From: Lachnospira sp. UBA4346
Lineage (GTDB): Bacteria > Bacillota > Clostridia > Lachnospirales > Lachnospiraceae
NCBI GenBank assembly: GCA_002394205.1
Contig: DGTC01000020.1
Location: 40,975-104,974, forward strand
Reading direction: 5' to 3'
Length of the DNA: 64,000 nt
Position 1 is the stretch's first letter, and each line of letters begins with the position of its first letter. The notes under the pieces are model-generated. The model ran no database searches. It was not told the DNA's origin and saw only the letters and a program-made list of their open reading frames with translations. Made by a program: the position numbers and the translations under genes. Positions 17,661 through 27,554 of the stretch are shown here, in pieces.

Positions 17661-17804
17661 GAATGATAGAAGAAAACATGTTTGCCTTTAGAGGATGTAT
17701 TTTAAGTTGTTAATGAATTGATAAAATCAAAATTGTTGTAGTTATTAAAAAAATAAAAGGTATATTTAATATAATAAATATAGAAAAACCGCATAAAATC
17801 TAAG

Positions 17805-17818
17805 TGATAACGATTTCT
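17805..17818 (+). promoter_or_regulatory. CRE-like operator, distal
   Basis: TGATAACGATTTCT matches the catabolite-response pattern TGWNANCGNTNWCA at 13 of 14 positions. It lies 112 bp upstream of a second copy, in the 404-bp region before the taurine operon. The rest of that region is very AT-rich, with no gene. Confidence 0.5.
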
Positions 17819-17917
17819 TAAAAAGAATAAAAAGTACTATTTTTTATATAAAATAATGAAAAATATAAATGAAATGATGGGAATTACAGACACAGATTGC
17901 AACGAAATTACGTTTAG

Positions 17918-17931
17918 TGATAACGATTTCA
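17918..17931 (+). promoter_or_regulatory. CRE-like operator, proximal
   Basis: TGATAACGATTTCA matches TGWNANCGNTNWCA at every position. It sits ~35 bp before the first possible start of the operon. A LacI/GalR-family regulator (CcpA or a specific one) is expected to bind. Confidence 0.6.
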
Positions 17932-17965
17932 TAAATTACGATTGAGTTAATAAAATCCGTAGGAT

Positions 17966-19114
17966 ATGATAGCTTCATTCAGCAACGAACAGCTAGAGGA
18001 AAGGATTTGGGCATATATGGAATGGAATTACAGACAGCCGGTAGAAATTATTTTTGGCATAGGAAGTATAGAAAAGATTGGTGCCATGATATTGGATTAT
18101 CATAGACCGATTTTGATAACAACAAATAGTATGGTTAAAAATGGAATTGCAAATCGGTTACTTCAACAGTGGAACGGAGAAGATATCTTTTTTGATGTTT
18201 CCGCAAATCCAGACGTTGAGGAAGTGAATCGATGTTCATCTTATATCAGAGCACATAATAATGATGTCATTGTTGCATTAGGTGGCGGAAGCGTATTAGA
18301 TCTTAGCAAGGCGGCTTCATTAAAAACTTTGGATATACGAGAGTATTACGGTACAACAAAACAGATTCCCCAAACGCACATACCGGTAATTGCCATACCA
18401 ACAACTGCAGGAACGGGAAGTGAGGTAACTTCGGTTAGTGTATTAACAGATCGTAAGTATGGAAAAAAGCTGCCAATAGCTTCAGAGCAGTTTTATCCAC
18501 AAAAGGCAGTTCTAGATCCCAATCTTTTAGTTACATTACCGAAAGAAGTAACTGCTTCATCGGGAATTGATGTATTGTGTCATGCAATAGAGGGATATTG
18601 GAGTAGAAATAGGCAGCCTGTGACAAATGCACTTGCAGTATATGCAATACGTACGATTCTTACATATTTACCGATTGCATATAGAGAGCCAGATAACCTT
18701 GCGGCACGGGAAAAGACCGCAGAAGCATCTGTGATTGCAGGTCTTGCTTTTAATCTTCCAAAGACGACTTCATCACATGCATGCTCATTTCCACTTACCA
18801 ATGCATATGGAATACCACATGGTGAAGCATGTGGTATGACGATAGATTTATTTTTGCATATAAATCAAGAGCATCCGTCGGTAAAAGAATTAATAAAAGC
18901 GTTAGGATATAGAGATGCAGAAGAACTGATTGGTGAGATTTGGAAACTAAAGCAGGCAATTGGATTAACAAGGGGATTAAAAGAATTTGCATTAGATGAT
19001 GCGGATATAGAGAAATTAGTAAGGCGCAGTCATCATCCGAATTTAGATAATAATCCGGTTCCAATTACAGATGAGATGCTATGTAAAATGTATCACAGAT
19101 TATGTGAATATTAG
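17966..19114 (+). CDS. sarD: Iron-type alcohol dehydrogenase, probable sulfoacetaldehyde reductase
   Basis: Up to 382 residues, group III (Fe-type) dehydrogenase. NAD site VALGGGSVLDLSKA; metal ligands in SSGIDVLCHAIEGYWS (Asp, His), GIPHGEACGM (His) and the SHHPNLDNNP tail. First gene of a taurine-type operon, so the likely job is NADH-dependent reduction of sulfoacetaldehyde to isethionate; this specificity comes from context. The ATG at 17966 has almost no spaced ribosome site. The ATG at 18017 (MEWNYRQPVEIIFG) starts where the family usually starts and may be the real one. Confidence 0.85.
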   Translation: MIASFSNEQLEERIWAYMEWNYRQPVEIIFGIGSIEKIGAMILDYHRPILITTNSMVKNGIANRLLQQWNGEDIFFDVSANPDVEEVNRCSSYIRAHNNDVIVALGGGSVLDLSKAASLKTLDIREYYGTTKQIPQTHIPVIAIPTTAGTGSEVTSVSVLTDRKYGKKLPIASEQFYPQKAVLDPNLLVTLPKEVTASSGIDVLCHAIEGYWSRNRQPVTNALAVYAIRTILTYLPIAYREPDNLAAREKTAEASVIAGLAFNLPKTTSSHACSFPLTNAYGIPHGEACGMTIDLFLHINQEHPSVKELIKALGYRDAEELIGEIWKLKQAIGLTRGLKEFALDDADIEKLVRRSHHPNLDNNPVPITDEMLCKMYHRLCEY

Positions 19115-19159
19115 ATAAATAGCAGAGATAGAAAAATATTGAAAAAGGAGATTTTAAGA

Positions 19160-20494
19160 ATGTCAGAACTTACAAGAGAACAGGTAATGGAATATGATCA
19201 TGAATACAATCAGCATCCATGGTTGACTGGGAATATTGAGGCAACTCCGGTTGAGAGGGCAGAGGGAATTTATTTTTGGGATTATAATGGAAAAAAATAT
19301 TTTGATATGTCCAGTCAGCTGGCAAATGTGAATTTAGGATACGGGAATAAAGATATTATAGAAGCTGTGCAAAAACAGGTAGAAATTCTCCCATATATAG
19401 CACCGGCATATGCTTCAGGACCACGTTCAGAGTTGGCTAAAATGTTGGTTGACCTGGCACCGGATAATATCGGAAAAGTGTTTTTTACTTGTGGTGGTTC
19501 GGATGCGAATGAGGCTGCAATTTATGCGGCAAGAACATTTACCGGGAAAAATAAAATACTTTCGAGATACCGCAGTTATCATGGCTCTACACTTGGCTCA
19601 GGCAATTTATCAGGGGATACTAGAAGATTTGCAATTGAGAAACCGGCACCAAGTGGATTTTTGAAATTTTTTGATCCATATGTGTATCGTTCTAAGATTG
19701 AATTTAAAAATGATGAAGAGGCTTCAGACTATTATCTGGGACTGCTAGAAGATCAGATTCAGTATGAAGGGGCAGATCAAATAGCGGCGATTGAAATAGA
19801 ATCCATCACAGGTGCGAATGGCGTTATTATTCCACCGGATGGATATATGCAGGGGTTGAGAAAGCTCTGTGATAAGTATGGGATTTTGCTTATCTGCGAT
19901 GAAGTTATGGCTGGATTTGGAAGAACCGGAAAAATGTTTGGATTTGAAAACTGGGGAATAAAGCCGGATATCATATCATTTGCGAAGGGTGTTACTTGTG
20001 GATATGTTCAGCTTGGCGGAATCTTAATCAGCAAGGAAATTGCAAAATATTTTGAAACACATACATTTTTATATGGTCTTACTTATAGTGGACATTCACT
20101 TGCATGTGCCGCAGGGGTAGCATGTGTTCATTATTATAGTGAACATAAGATTCTGGAACATGTAAACGAAGTGGGAAAATATTTTGGAGAATTGCTTGAA
20201 AATATAAAAAAGAATCATAAATCGGTTGGAGATGTACGGTATATAGGATTATTTGGTGCTGTGGAACTGATGCAGGATCGGGATAAAAAGATACCGCTTG
20301 TACCATATGGATATGATGAGGATGCTAAAATGGCAAAGATTAAAAGTCTCTTAAAAGAACGAGGATTTGCCTGTTTTGGACGTGAAAATAATTTGAATAT
20401 CACACCGCCTCTTATTATCACAAGAGAAGAGCTAAGGGCGGCGTTTGACATTTTGGATGAGGTACTTACCATTGTTGATAATGAATTTATTTAG
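19160..20494 (+). CDS. Class III aminotransferase, probable taurine aminotransferase
   Basis: 444 residues from the ATG 9 bp after AAAAAGGAG. PLP fold type I, class III: GGSDANEAAIYAAR phosphate loop, LLICDEVMAGFGRTGKMF, and SFAKGVTCGYVQLGG with Schiff-base lysine K276. With TauABC-like transport, a SarD-like reductase and IslAB alongside, it should convert taurine plus pyruvate or 2-oxoglutarate to sulfoacetaldehyde plus alanine or glutamate. Which acceptor is used cannot be told from sequence alone. Confidence 0.85.
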   Translation: MSELTREQVMEYDHEYNQHPWLTGNIEATPVERAEGIYFWDYNGKKYFDMSSQLANVNLGYGNKDIIEAVQKQVEILPYIAPAYASGPRSELAKMLVDLAPDNIGKVFFTCGGSDANEAAIYAARTFTGKNKILSRYRSYHGSTLGSGNLSGDTRRFAIEKPAPSGFLKFFDPYVYRSKIEFKNDEEASDYYLGLLEDQIQYEGADQIAAIEIESITGANGVIIPPDGYMQGLRKLCDKYGILLICDEVMAGFGRTGKMFGFENWGIKPDIISFAKGVTCGYVQLGGILISKEIAKYFETHTFLYGLTYSGHSLACAAGVACVHYYSEHKILEHVNEVGKYFGELLENIKKNHKSVGDVRYIGLFGAVELMQDRDKKIPLVPYGYDEDAKMAKIKSLLKERGFACFGRENNLNITPPLIITREELRAAFDILDEVLTIVDNEFI

Positions 20495-20505
20495 GGGGTG
20501 ATTTG

Positions 20506-21285
20506 ATGCGAACATCAAATAGAACAATAGAGCGTTGCCTAACAGTAGGTACGGTAGTATTAATTTTGGCATTATGGTATGTATTGACCATAGGAGGTAT
20601 TTTTTCAGAGACAATCATACCATCCATGAAAAGTGTCGGACAGGCATTTGTTAAAATTGTATCAGATGGATATAAAGGAAGTAGTCTTTGGATGCACCTT
20701 GCTACAAGTATGAAACGATTATTGATTGCATATGGACTCGTGGTGATAACAGCGGTGCCACTAGGACTTCTCAGTGGTTATAATTCAAAAGTATGTGCGA
20801 TTTTAGAACCGGTTATTGAATTTTATCGTCCGCTTCCACCTCTTGCATATTACACGATATTGGTTTTATGGATGGGAATAGGTGAGAGTTCAAAACTTTG
20901 CTTATTATATCTGGCAGGATTTGCTCCAGTATACATATCTTGTGTATCGGGAGTTATACGTATTAAGTCGGATTATATAAATGGAGCATATACACTTGGA
21001 GCTAATAAAAGACAGATATTTTTTCATGTTATATTTCCAGCAGCTCTGACAGATATATTTACAGGATTAAGAACCGCGTTGGGAGTTGAATATACAACAT
21101 TAGTTGCAGCAGAGATGGTTGCGGCTACAGCTGGAATCGGATGGCTGGTATTAGATGCAAGTAATTATCTTAGAAGTGACATTGTTTTTATGGGAGTCAT
21201 TCTTATGGGAATTACAGGTGTATTGTTAGATAAACTGATTCGTGTGATTGAGAACCATGTGGTTCATTGGAAGGGCAAAAACTAA
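20506..21285 (+). CDS. tauC: ABC transporter permease, taurine type
   Basis: 259 residues from the ATG after a GGGGGTG site, 11 bp after the aminotransferase stop. About six membrane helices and the permease EAA loop (NGAYTLGANKRQIFFHVIFP). Belongs to the TauC/SsuC group of sulfonate and nitrate importers. It forms the channel with the ATPase at 22446 and the binding protein at 21393. Confidence 0.87.
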   Translation: MRTSNRTIERCLTVGTVVLILALWYVLTIGGIFSETIIPSMKSVGQAFVKIVSDGYKGSSLWMHLATSMKRLLIAYGLVVITAVPLGLLSGYNSKVCAILEPVIEFYRPLPPLAYYTILVLWMGIGESSKLCLLYLAGFAPVYISCVSGVIRIKSDYINGAYTLGANKRQIFFHVIFPAALTDIFTGLRTALGVEYTTLVAAEMVAATAGIGWLVLDASNYLRSDIVFMGVILMGITGVLLDKLIRVIENHVVHWKGKN

Positions 21286-21392
21286 ATATAAATCAAATAG
21301 ACAGTACATATGAAATAACAAATAAATGAATACAAATAATAAAACAAAAAGATCGTATCACAGATGATATAAGGTGATGGATAGGAGGCAGT

Positions 21393-22424
21393 ATGAAAAA
21401 AATTCAGTTAATAGGAAGAAAAATTGGAACAATTGCATTTGCATTATCAGCAGTTTTGGCTTTTACCGCATGCAAAACAGGCACATCTGCAAAGGAAAAT
21501 GAAAAAAATGCAACAGTAGTAAATATAGGAACAATGGATTTGGTTAATGGAGATTTAATTGCTCAGTATGAGAAGTATTATGAGCAGGAATTGGGAGTGA
21601 AAGTAAATATTGTTAAGTTTGATTCGGGAAAAGATGTAAATACTGCGCTTGCAGCAGGTAGTATTGATATTTCTGAACTTGGTACGGCACCAACTGCGCT
21701 AGGATTATCAAGTGGAACGGATTTTCAGGTTATTTGGACTGGCGATATTATTGGAAAGGCAGAATCACTCGTTGTAAAAGAAAATTCAGGAATTCAGAGT
21801 GTAAAGGATTTAAAAGGTAAAAAAATAGCAACGCCTTTTGCGTCGACAGCACATTACAGTTTATTGAATGCGATTCGAGCTGCCGGACTTTCGGAAAAAG
21901 ATGTCACATTGATAGATTTACAGACTGCGAATATATATGCAGCATGGCAGAGAGGAGATATAGATGGAGCATATATATGGTATCCGGTTTTAGATAAGCT
22001 GATTGCAGACGGCGGTAAGGTAATTACTCATTCAGGAGAACTTGCCAATAAAGGAATTATTACAGCAGATTTGACTGTTGTACGCACAGCATTTGCAGAA
22101 GCAAATCCTGAAATTGTTACAAAATATATTAAGACACAGATTAAGGCAAATGATGTGATTTTAAATCAACCAGATCAGGCAGCAAAGGAGATTGGAGAGA
22201 AATTAGAGATTAGTCAGAAGGATGCGGCGGAACAGTTGACACAATTTAAATATTTGACAGCAAAGGAAGAACAGGATTTCTTAAATAATGAACTTTCAGA
22301 TACATTAAAGAAAACAGCAGATTTTCTTGTAGAGCAGAACAGTATAAAAACTGCCTTAAATCTTGAAGAATTTAAAAAGAAAATAAATACGAAGTATCTT
22401 GATGACGCAGTAAAAACCGAATAA
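21393..22424 (+). CDS. tauA: ABC transporter substrate-binding lipoprotein, taurine type
   Basis: 343 residues. Lipoprotein signal with a C in AFTAC near residue 27, so it is anchored outside the membrane. Periplasmic-binding fold of the TauA/SsuA group: VVNIGTMDLVNGDL, LAAGSIDISELGTAP, and the motif GDIDGAYIWYPVLDKL, close to the TauA signature. It has its own AGGAGG site. The sulfonate ligand is inferred from family and operon. Confidence 0.87.
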   Translation: MKKIQLIGRKIGTIAFALSAVLAFTACKTGTSAKENEKNATVVNIGTMDLVNGDLIAQYEKYYEQELGVKVNIVKFDSGKDVNTALAAGSIDISELGTAPTALGLSSGTDFQVIWTGDIIGKAESLVVKENSGIQSVKDLKGKKIATPFASTAHYSLLNAIRAAGLSEKDVTLIDLQTANIYAAWQRGDIDGAYIWYPVLDKLIADGGKVITHSGELANKGIITADLTVVRTAFAEANPEIVTKYIKTQIKANDVILNQPDQAAKEIGEKLEISQKDAAEQLTQFKYLTAKEEQDFLNNELSDTLKKTADFLVEQNSIKTALNLEEFKKKINTKYLDDAVKTE

Positions 22425-22445
22425 GATTTGGAGAAAGGATAGAGC

Positions 22446-23297
22446 ATGAACCAAAACTGGAAAGAACAATTATATGAACCAATGGGAGAATTGTTATCTG
22501 TTCATAACATTGGGTATGATGAAGAGCTTATTTCAATACAGGATGTCAACTTACATTATACAGGTCAGGCGGGAAAGAAGATAACAGCACTTGAAAATAT
22601 TAATTTCAATATATATCGTGGAGAATTTATATGCGTAATCGGACCTTCTGGTTGCGGGAAGAGTACATTGCTTAAAATTTTAGCTGGGTTTATTAAACCA
22701 TCTACTGGAAAAGTTGAACTTGACGGAAAAAAAATTGAGGGAGTGGATTGGCATCGTGGGGTTGTGTTTCAAAATCCTCCGTTATATGAGTGGCTTACTG
22801 TACGTAAGAATATATCGTTTGGTCCGAAAATGCGTGGTATACCAAAAGCAGAATATGAGGAACTTACAGATCAGTATTTAGAAAAGGTAGGACTTACAGA
22901 GTTTGCTGATAAAAGAATTTATGAATTATCAGGTGGAATGAAGCAGAGAGTATCTATTGCAAGAACTTTAATAAATGACCCGGAAGTACTTCTTATGGAT
23001 GAACCATTTGGTGCACTTGATGCACTTACAAGAGAGAATGTTCAAGATATGACCCGTAAGATTTGGTGGGATACAAATAAAACAATACTATTCATTACGC
23101 ATGATGTTGAAGAAGCGTTGCTGCTTGGCAGCAGAGTGATTGTTCTAAGTAAACATCCTGGTCGTGTAATAGAAGATATTCCAGTGAATTTTTCAAGAAG
23201 AATTATTGAGGAAAATGCAAAGGATATTAAATTCACAGAAGAATTTTATAAATATAGAGAGCGTTTGCTGCGCAGAATTCATGAACAAACTGCTTAG
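22446..23297 (+). CDS. tauB: ABC transporter ATPase, taurine type
   Basis: 283 residues. Walker A GPSGCGKST, Q-loop FQNPPLYEW, signature LSGGMKQRVSIARTL, Walker B VLLMDEPFGALD and the H-loop ITHDVEEA are all intact. SsuB/TauB type. The N-terminus carries ~25 residues before the usual start. It powers the permease two genes upstream. Confidence 0.9.
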   Translation: MNQNWKEQLYEPMGELLSVHNIGYDEELISIQDVNLHYTGQAGKKITALENINFNIYRGEFICVIGPSGCGKSTLLKILAGFIKPSTGKVELDGKKIEGVDWHRGVVFQNPPLYEWLTVRKNISFGPKMRGIPKAEYEELTDQYLEKVGLTEFADKRIYELSGGMKQRVSIARTLINDPEVLLMDEPFGALDALTRENVQDMTRKIWWDTNKTILFITHDVEEALLLGSRVIVLSKHPGRVIEDIPVNFSRRIIEENAKDIKFTEEFYKYRERLLRRIHEQTA

Positions 23298-23323
23298 AAT
23301 AAAATTACGAGGAGAAAATACAT

Positions 23324-25789
23324 ATGGGAAATAATATATATTCAGAACAGGAAAAAAGGATTCTGTTTCATGAAAAGAATAACACGAATCCTCGTGCAGT
23401 TAAATTAATTGAACGTGTACGAGGGGTAAGACCACAAATCGATATTGAACGTGGACTATATTTTACAGAAAGTTTTAAACAGACAGAAGGACAGCCGTTG
23501 GTATTACGTTGGGCAAAAGCACTGTACCACTATGCGGAAAATTCTTCAATTTGTATTGAGCCGGATCAGTTAATCGTTGGAAGGGCCGGACGGGCAGCTA
23601 GATACGGAATTCTTTATCCGGAATTGGATGGAGATACGTTAGGATATAATATTGCAAAACTTCCAGAACGGGAAAGTTCTCCATTTGATATTTCCAAGGA
23701 AGATGCACATACGGTAGCAGAGTTGATAGAATCTTATTGGAAAGGAAAGACGTATCATGAAGAACTTTCAAAGCAGATACCTGAGGATACAAAAAAACTT
23801 ACATATTTAGATGATTCTCAGGCAACATCAAGATTTATTGTTAACGAAACATCATCATTTCGTTCGTCGATACAATGGGTTCATGATTATGAGATCGTTT
23901 TGAAAAAGGGATTTCAAGGGATTCGTAAGGAGTTGCAGGACAAACTAGATGGATTAGATGAGGATAGTCCGCTAGATCAGATGGAGAAGAAACCATTTCT
24001 TGAGGCAACAATTCTTACTGCAGATGCGATTGTTCTTTGGGCGAATCGTTATGCCGATGAAGCAAAACGATTGGCAACGTCTGAAAAGGATGTGATAAGA
24101 AAGCGTGAGTTAGAGCAAATTTCAAAAATTGCAAGAAAGGTTCCAGAGTATCCGGCAGAGAATTTTAGAGAGGCGGTTCAGTCACAGTGGTTTGTGCAAA
24201 TGTTTTCTCGTATTGAACAAAAGACGGGAACAATTATTTCGAATGGTCGTATGGATCAGTATCTTTATCCTTACTATAAGAAGGATATTAAAGAAGGTAT
24301 CATTACGGAAAATGAAGCACAGGAGTTGTTGGAATGTGTATGGGTTGAGATGGCAGCATTTGTAGATTTGTACCTTTCGGAAACAGGAGGTGCTTTTAAT
24401 GAAGGATATGCGCATTGGGAGGCAGTAACAGTTGGTGGACAAACCTCTGAGGGATTAGATGCAACCAATGAGCTTACATATCTTATCCTAAAGTCAAAGC
24501 GTGATTTTCCAATGAACTATCCGGATCTTGCTGCACGAATTCATGTGGGAAGTCCAAAGCGTTATTTCGTGGAGATTGCCAAGACGATAAAAGATGGTTC
24601 GGGATTTCCAAAGATTATCAATGATGAGGAAGTTATTCCATTACTTTTATCAAAGGGAGCAGATTTGGAAGAAGCTTATGATTACGCTGTTTCTGGATGC
24701 GCAGAGTGTCGTATGCCAAATCGTGATACCTATACAAGTCCTGGTGCATATATTAATTTTGCAGCTGCGCTTGAGATGACATTATATAATGGGAAAATGC
24801 TTCACTATGGGGAGGAACAGTTAGGGTTAGAGACAGGAAGTGTGGAAAGTTTCAAAACATTTGATGAATTCTTGCAGGCATATCTTACACAACAGAAGAA
24901 TTTGATCCGACATGCATTCCGACAGCAGTATGTTATTAATAAATTAAGAGAACATCATTTTGCATCACCGCTAGGGTCTGCACTTCATAAATTATGTCGG
25001 GATCAGCTTCAGGATATTCATACAGAACATATTAAAGGTGGCATTGATTTAGGCTATTTTGAATTCATAGGGTATGGTACAGTGATTGATTCACTTTCAG
25101 CAATCCGTACTTTAGTATATGAGGAGAAGAAGGTTACATTTGCTGAATTAATTCCTGCACTAAAAAATAATTTTGAAGGGAATGAAGCACTTAGACAATT
25201 GTTGCTTCATGCACCTTCCTATGGGAATGATGAGGACAGACCGGATGATCTTGGTTTATTGTTAGATAGAGAAGCAGGAAATTATGCAAAAAAATATGCA
25301 AAGGAACTTGGTGTTCATATTGATCTAAGATATGTTCCATTTACCAGTCACGTACCATTTGGAAAGGTGGTTTCAGCGACTCCAAATGGAAGAAAGGCAT
25401 ATACACCATTGTCAGATGGAAGCAGTGCGTCGCAGGGAGCAGATACAAATGGTCCTACAGCGATACTTGCATCAAATTATCATACAAAAACATGGAATAA
25501 TAATTATCGGGCGGCGAGACTTCTCAATATTAAGCTGAGTCCATCCTGTGTGGAAGGTGAGGAAGGAACAAAAAAGTTGGTGCGTTTTATTGAGGGATTT
25601 AGAAATTTGAAGTTGTGGCATGTTCAGTTTAATGTTATTAATACACAAACATTGAAAGATGCGCAGAAACACCCGGAAAATTATAAGAATTTACTTGTAA
25701 GAATTGCAGGATACAGTGCTTACTTTACAGAGTTGTCTAAGAATTTGCAAGATGATATTATTGCGCGGACAGAGCAGCAGGTGATTTAA
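23324..25789 (+). CDS. islA: Glycyl radical enzyme, isethionate sulfite-lyase
   Basis: 821 residues of the PFL-like family. The radical site is RIAGYSA with G796; the thiyl cysteine is C459 in SGCAEC, with E461 as partner. R180, Q184, R669 and F673 are present at spacings that fit the sulfonate-binding Arg/Gln and Arg/Phe pairs I recall for the characterised isethionate lyases of sulfidogens, all with the same offset. The reaction is isethionate to acetaldehyde plus sulfite, anaerobic and oxygen-sensitive. The operon (taurine import, aminotransferase, reductase, activase) fits. It lacks the GCVEP motif of choline and glycerol lyases. Confidence 0.9.
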   Translation: MGNNIYSEQEKRILFHEKNNTNPRAVKLIERVRGVRPQIDIERGLYFTESFKQTEGQPLVLRWAKALYHYAENSSICIEPDQLIVGRAGRAARYGILYPELDGDTLGYNIAKLPERESSPFDISKEDAHTVAELIESYWKGKTYHEELSKQIPEDTKKLTYLDDSQATSRFIVNETSSFRSSIQWVHDYEIVLKKGFQGIRKELQDKLDGLDEDSPLDQMEKKPFLEATILTADAIVLWANRYADEAKRLATSEKDVIRKRELEQISKIARKVPEYPAENFREAVQSQWFVQMFSRIEQKTGTIISNGRMDQYLYPYYKKDIKEGIITENEAQELLECVWVEMAAFVDLYLSETGGAFNEGYAHWEAVTVGGQTSEGLDATNELTYLILKSKRDFPMNYPDLAARIHVGSPKRYFVEIAKTIKDGSGFPKIINDEEVIPLLLSKGADLEEAYDYAVSGCAECRMPNRDTYTSPGAYINFAAALEMTLYNGKMLHYGEEQLGLETGSVESFKTFDEFLQAYLTQQKNLIRHAFRQQYVINKLREHHFASPLGSALHKLCRDQLQDIHTEHIKGGIDLGYFEFIGYGTVIDSLSAIRTLVYEEKKVTFAELIPALKNNFEGNEALRQLLLHAPSYGNDEDRPDDLGLLLDREAGNYAKKYAKELGVHIDLRYVPFTSHVPFGKVVSATPNGRKAYTPLSDGSSASQGADTNGPTAILASNYHTKTWNNNYRAARLLNIKLSPSCVEGEEGTKKLVRFIEGFRNLKLWHVQFNVINTQTLKDAQKHPENYKNLLVRIAGYSAYFTELSKNLQDDIIARTEQQVI

Positions 25790-25792
25790 AAT

Positions 25793-26680
25793 ATGAAAGA
25801 TACATTAACTTTATTTAATATACAAAGATACAGTTTGCATGATGGAGAAGGCATACGAACCGTTTTTTTTCTTAAAGGATGTCCGCTTAGATGCCGTTGG
25901 TGTTGTAATCCGGAATCACAAAATGAGTTCCATGAGACAATGTTTCGTAAGCAATTGTGTATAGGGGTAAATGCCTGCGGTAAATGTATGGAACTGTGTA
26001 AAAAGCAAGGAGAGAATCTATTTGAAGTAGATTCGGAGGGAAAATGTAATCTGAATATGAAATATCGCAGCAAATGTTTTACATATAGTGCGGTGTGTCC
26101 AACAGGAGCAATTCACCATGTAGGAAAAGATTGGGAGATTGATAAGCTTTTGGATATTGCGGAGAAAGATTGTGCATTTTATGGAGAGGATGGAGGAATT
26201 ACTTTAAGTGGCGGCGAGCCGTTGATGCAGTCAAATGCAGTTACACTTCTTAAAAGAGCGAAAGAAGAAAGATATATGCAAACAGCAATTGAGACGTGTG
26301 GAGAAGTGCCTACAGAGCGTTTGCTTGAAGCTGCACGATATTTAGATCAGATATTTCTTGATATAAAATCAGTTGATGACCAAAAACATCAGGAATATAC
26401 AGGAAAAAGTGGAATACATATTCGAGAAAATCTAAATCGGTTGGCACAAGTATATCCACAGGAGAAAATAACAGTTCGTACGCCGGTAATTCCTGGGTTT
26501 AATGATAAAGCAGAAGAACTTGCAGCAATTGAAAATTTTTTGAGTAAGTATCCATATATTCGTTGGCAGAAGCTGCCATATCATACTTATGGAGTAGGGA
26601 AATATGAGATGTTAGGTCGAAAATATCCGTTACGTATATTAGAAACGCAAAATGCACAATCGCTAAAAATAGTTGACTGA
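25793..26680 (+). CDS. islB: Glycyl radical enzyme activase
   Basis: 295 residues. Radical-SAM motif C30-P-L-R-C34-R-W-C37, then a cysteine-rich insert (CIGVNACGKCMELC and CFTYSAVCPTGA) for extra Fe-S clusters, as in GRE activases. GGITLSGGEPLMQ is the SAM-binding GGE region. It installs the glycyl radical on the lyase that ends three bases earlier. Last gene of the operon. Confidence 0.93.
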   Translation: MKDTLTLFNIQRYSLHDGEGIRTVFFLKGCPLRCRWCCNPESQNEFHETMFRKQLCIGVNACGKCMELCKKQGENLFEVDSEGKCNLNMKYRSKCFTYSAVCPTGAIHHVGKDWEIDKLLDIAEKDCAFYGEDGGITLSGGEPLMQSNAVTLLKRAKEERYMQTAIETCGEVPTERLLEAARYLDQIFLDIKSVDDQKHQEYTGKSGIHIRENLNRLAQVYPQEKITVRTPVIPGFNDKAEELAAIENFLSKYPYIRWQKLPYHTYGVGKYEMLGRKYPLRILETQNAQSLKIVD

Positions 26681-26742
26681 ATAAAACAAAAAAATTTCTA
26701 CAAAGACTTTCACATTTTTATAAAATATCAGAAAAATCGAAT

Positions 26743-26780
26743 GGCAAATTGTCACATAGTGGCAGTTTGCCTCTTTTTTT
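26743..26780 (+). terminator. Terminator of the taurine operon
   Basis: GGCAAATTG and CAGTTTGCC stem followed by CTCTTTTTTT. Confidence 0.8.
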
Positions 26781-26859
26781 GTAGAACGATTCTTCTCCAC
26801 AAAAAAGACCAATCTGTTATACTGTGATTGTCAGAGTAAAGAAGGTAGGAGGGGAGTTC

Positions 26860-27435
26860 GTGACACTTGCATTTGTGGGAGTATGGCTCGTTGCAATACT
26901 CATTTGGTGCATACTGTTTCGATATAGTACCCGTTTGCTTGCCGACGTGCGCAACGGTGTATGGAGTGAACCTTTGATAAAACAAGTCATTGTAAGATAC
27001 GATAATTGTAAAAAACTGGATTTAATGGTGCATAACGTAGATGTGTTTGTGGAAAAGATTATTGAAAATGATAAGAAATGTGGATTCACGATTAGACAGT
27101 GGGGACTTATTGCAAACAGTCTCGAATACGTGGCACTACTGGCAGGAATTGCAAGTCTGCTTACAGAATATCAGCAGTCAAAACAAGCAGGTTTTATTGC
27201 AATTCTGATATTGGGGGCGATTCTCATTTTACATGAATTGGCACATTTATGGTCAAAAAAAATGATACTGCGCACATTAATTGTAGAACTGGCGGATTAT
27301 TTGGAAAATAGCACAGAAATACGGGAACAGGCATGTGTGATTAGTAAACTGCATGGGGAATCTGCAAATGAATTTGCAAAGCTGCGAAAAAATTATAAAA
27401 AAATACAGGAGAGTGTACATATGCATACAATATAA
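26860..27435 (+). CDS. Hypothetical membrane protein
   Basis: 191 residues from a GTG 7 bp after AGGAGG; frames opening upstream lack such a site. One membrane helix at the N-terminus, a soluble ~80-residue stretch, and two hydrophobic segments near residues 107-121 and 128-147 (AGFIAILILGAILILHELAHLW). The HELAH sequence looks like a zinc-protease HExxH, but it lies inside or next to a helix in a small protein with no other peptidase motif, so I do not call it one. Family not recognised. Confidence 0.65.
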   Translation: MTLAFVGVWLVAILIWCILFRYSTRLLADVRNGVWSEPLIKQVIVRYDNCKKLDLMVHNVDVFVEKIIENDKKCGFTIRQWGLIANSLEYVALLAGIASLLTEYQQSKQAGFIAILILGAILILHELAHLWSKKMILRTLIVELADYLENSTEIREQACVISKLHGESANEFAKLRKNYKKIQESVHMHTI

Positions 27436-27554
27436 AATCTGTTTGCAGTAATGCAGGAATGAGAAGAATCGTCAAGTATGTCTGCATACATTTTAGCATC
27501 GTATTACAATGAATGAGATTTGTGTAAAATATTTTGAAAATGGGAGTGCCTATC

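Noticed and set aside
26860..27435. Zinc metalloprotease call from HELAH
   Set aside because: No other protease motif, and the protein is too short for known families.
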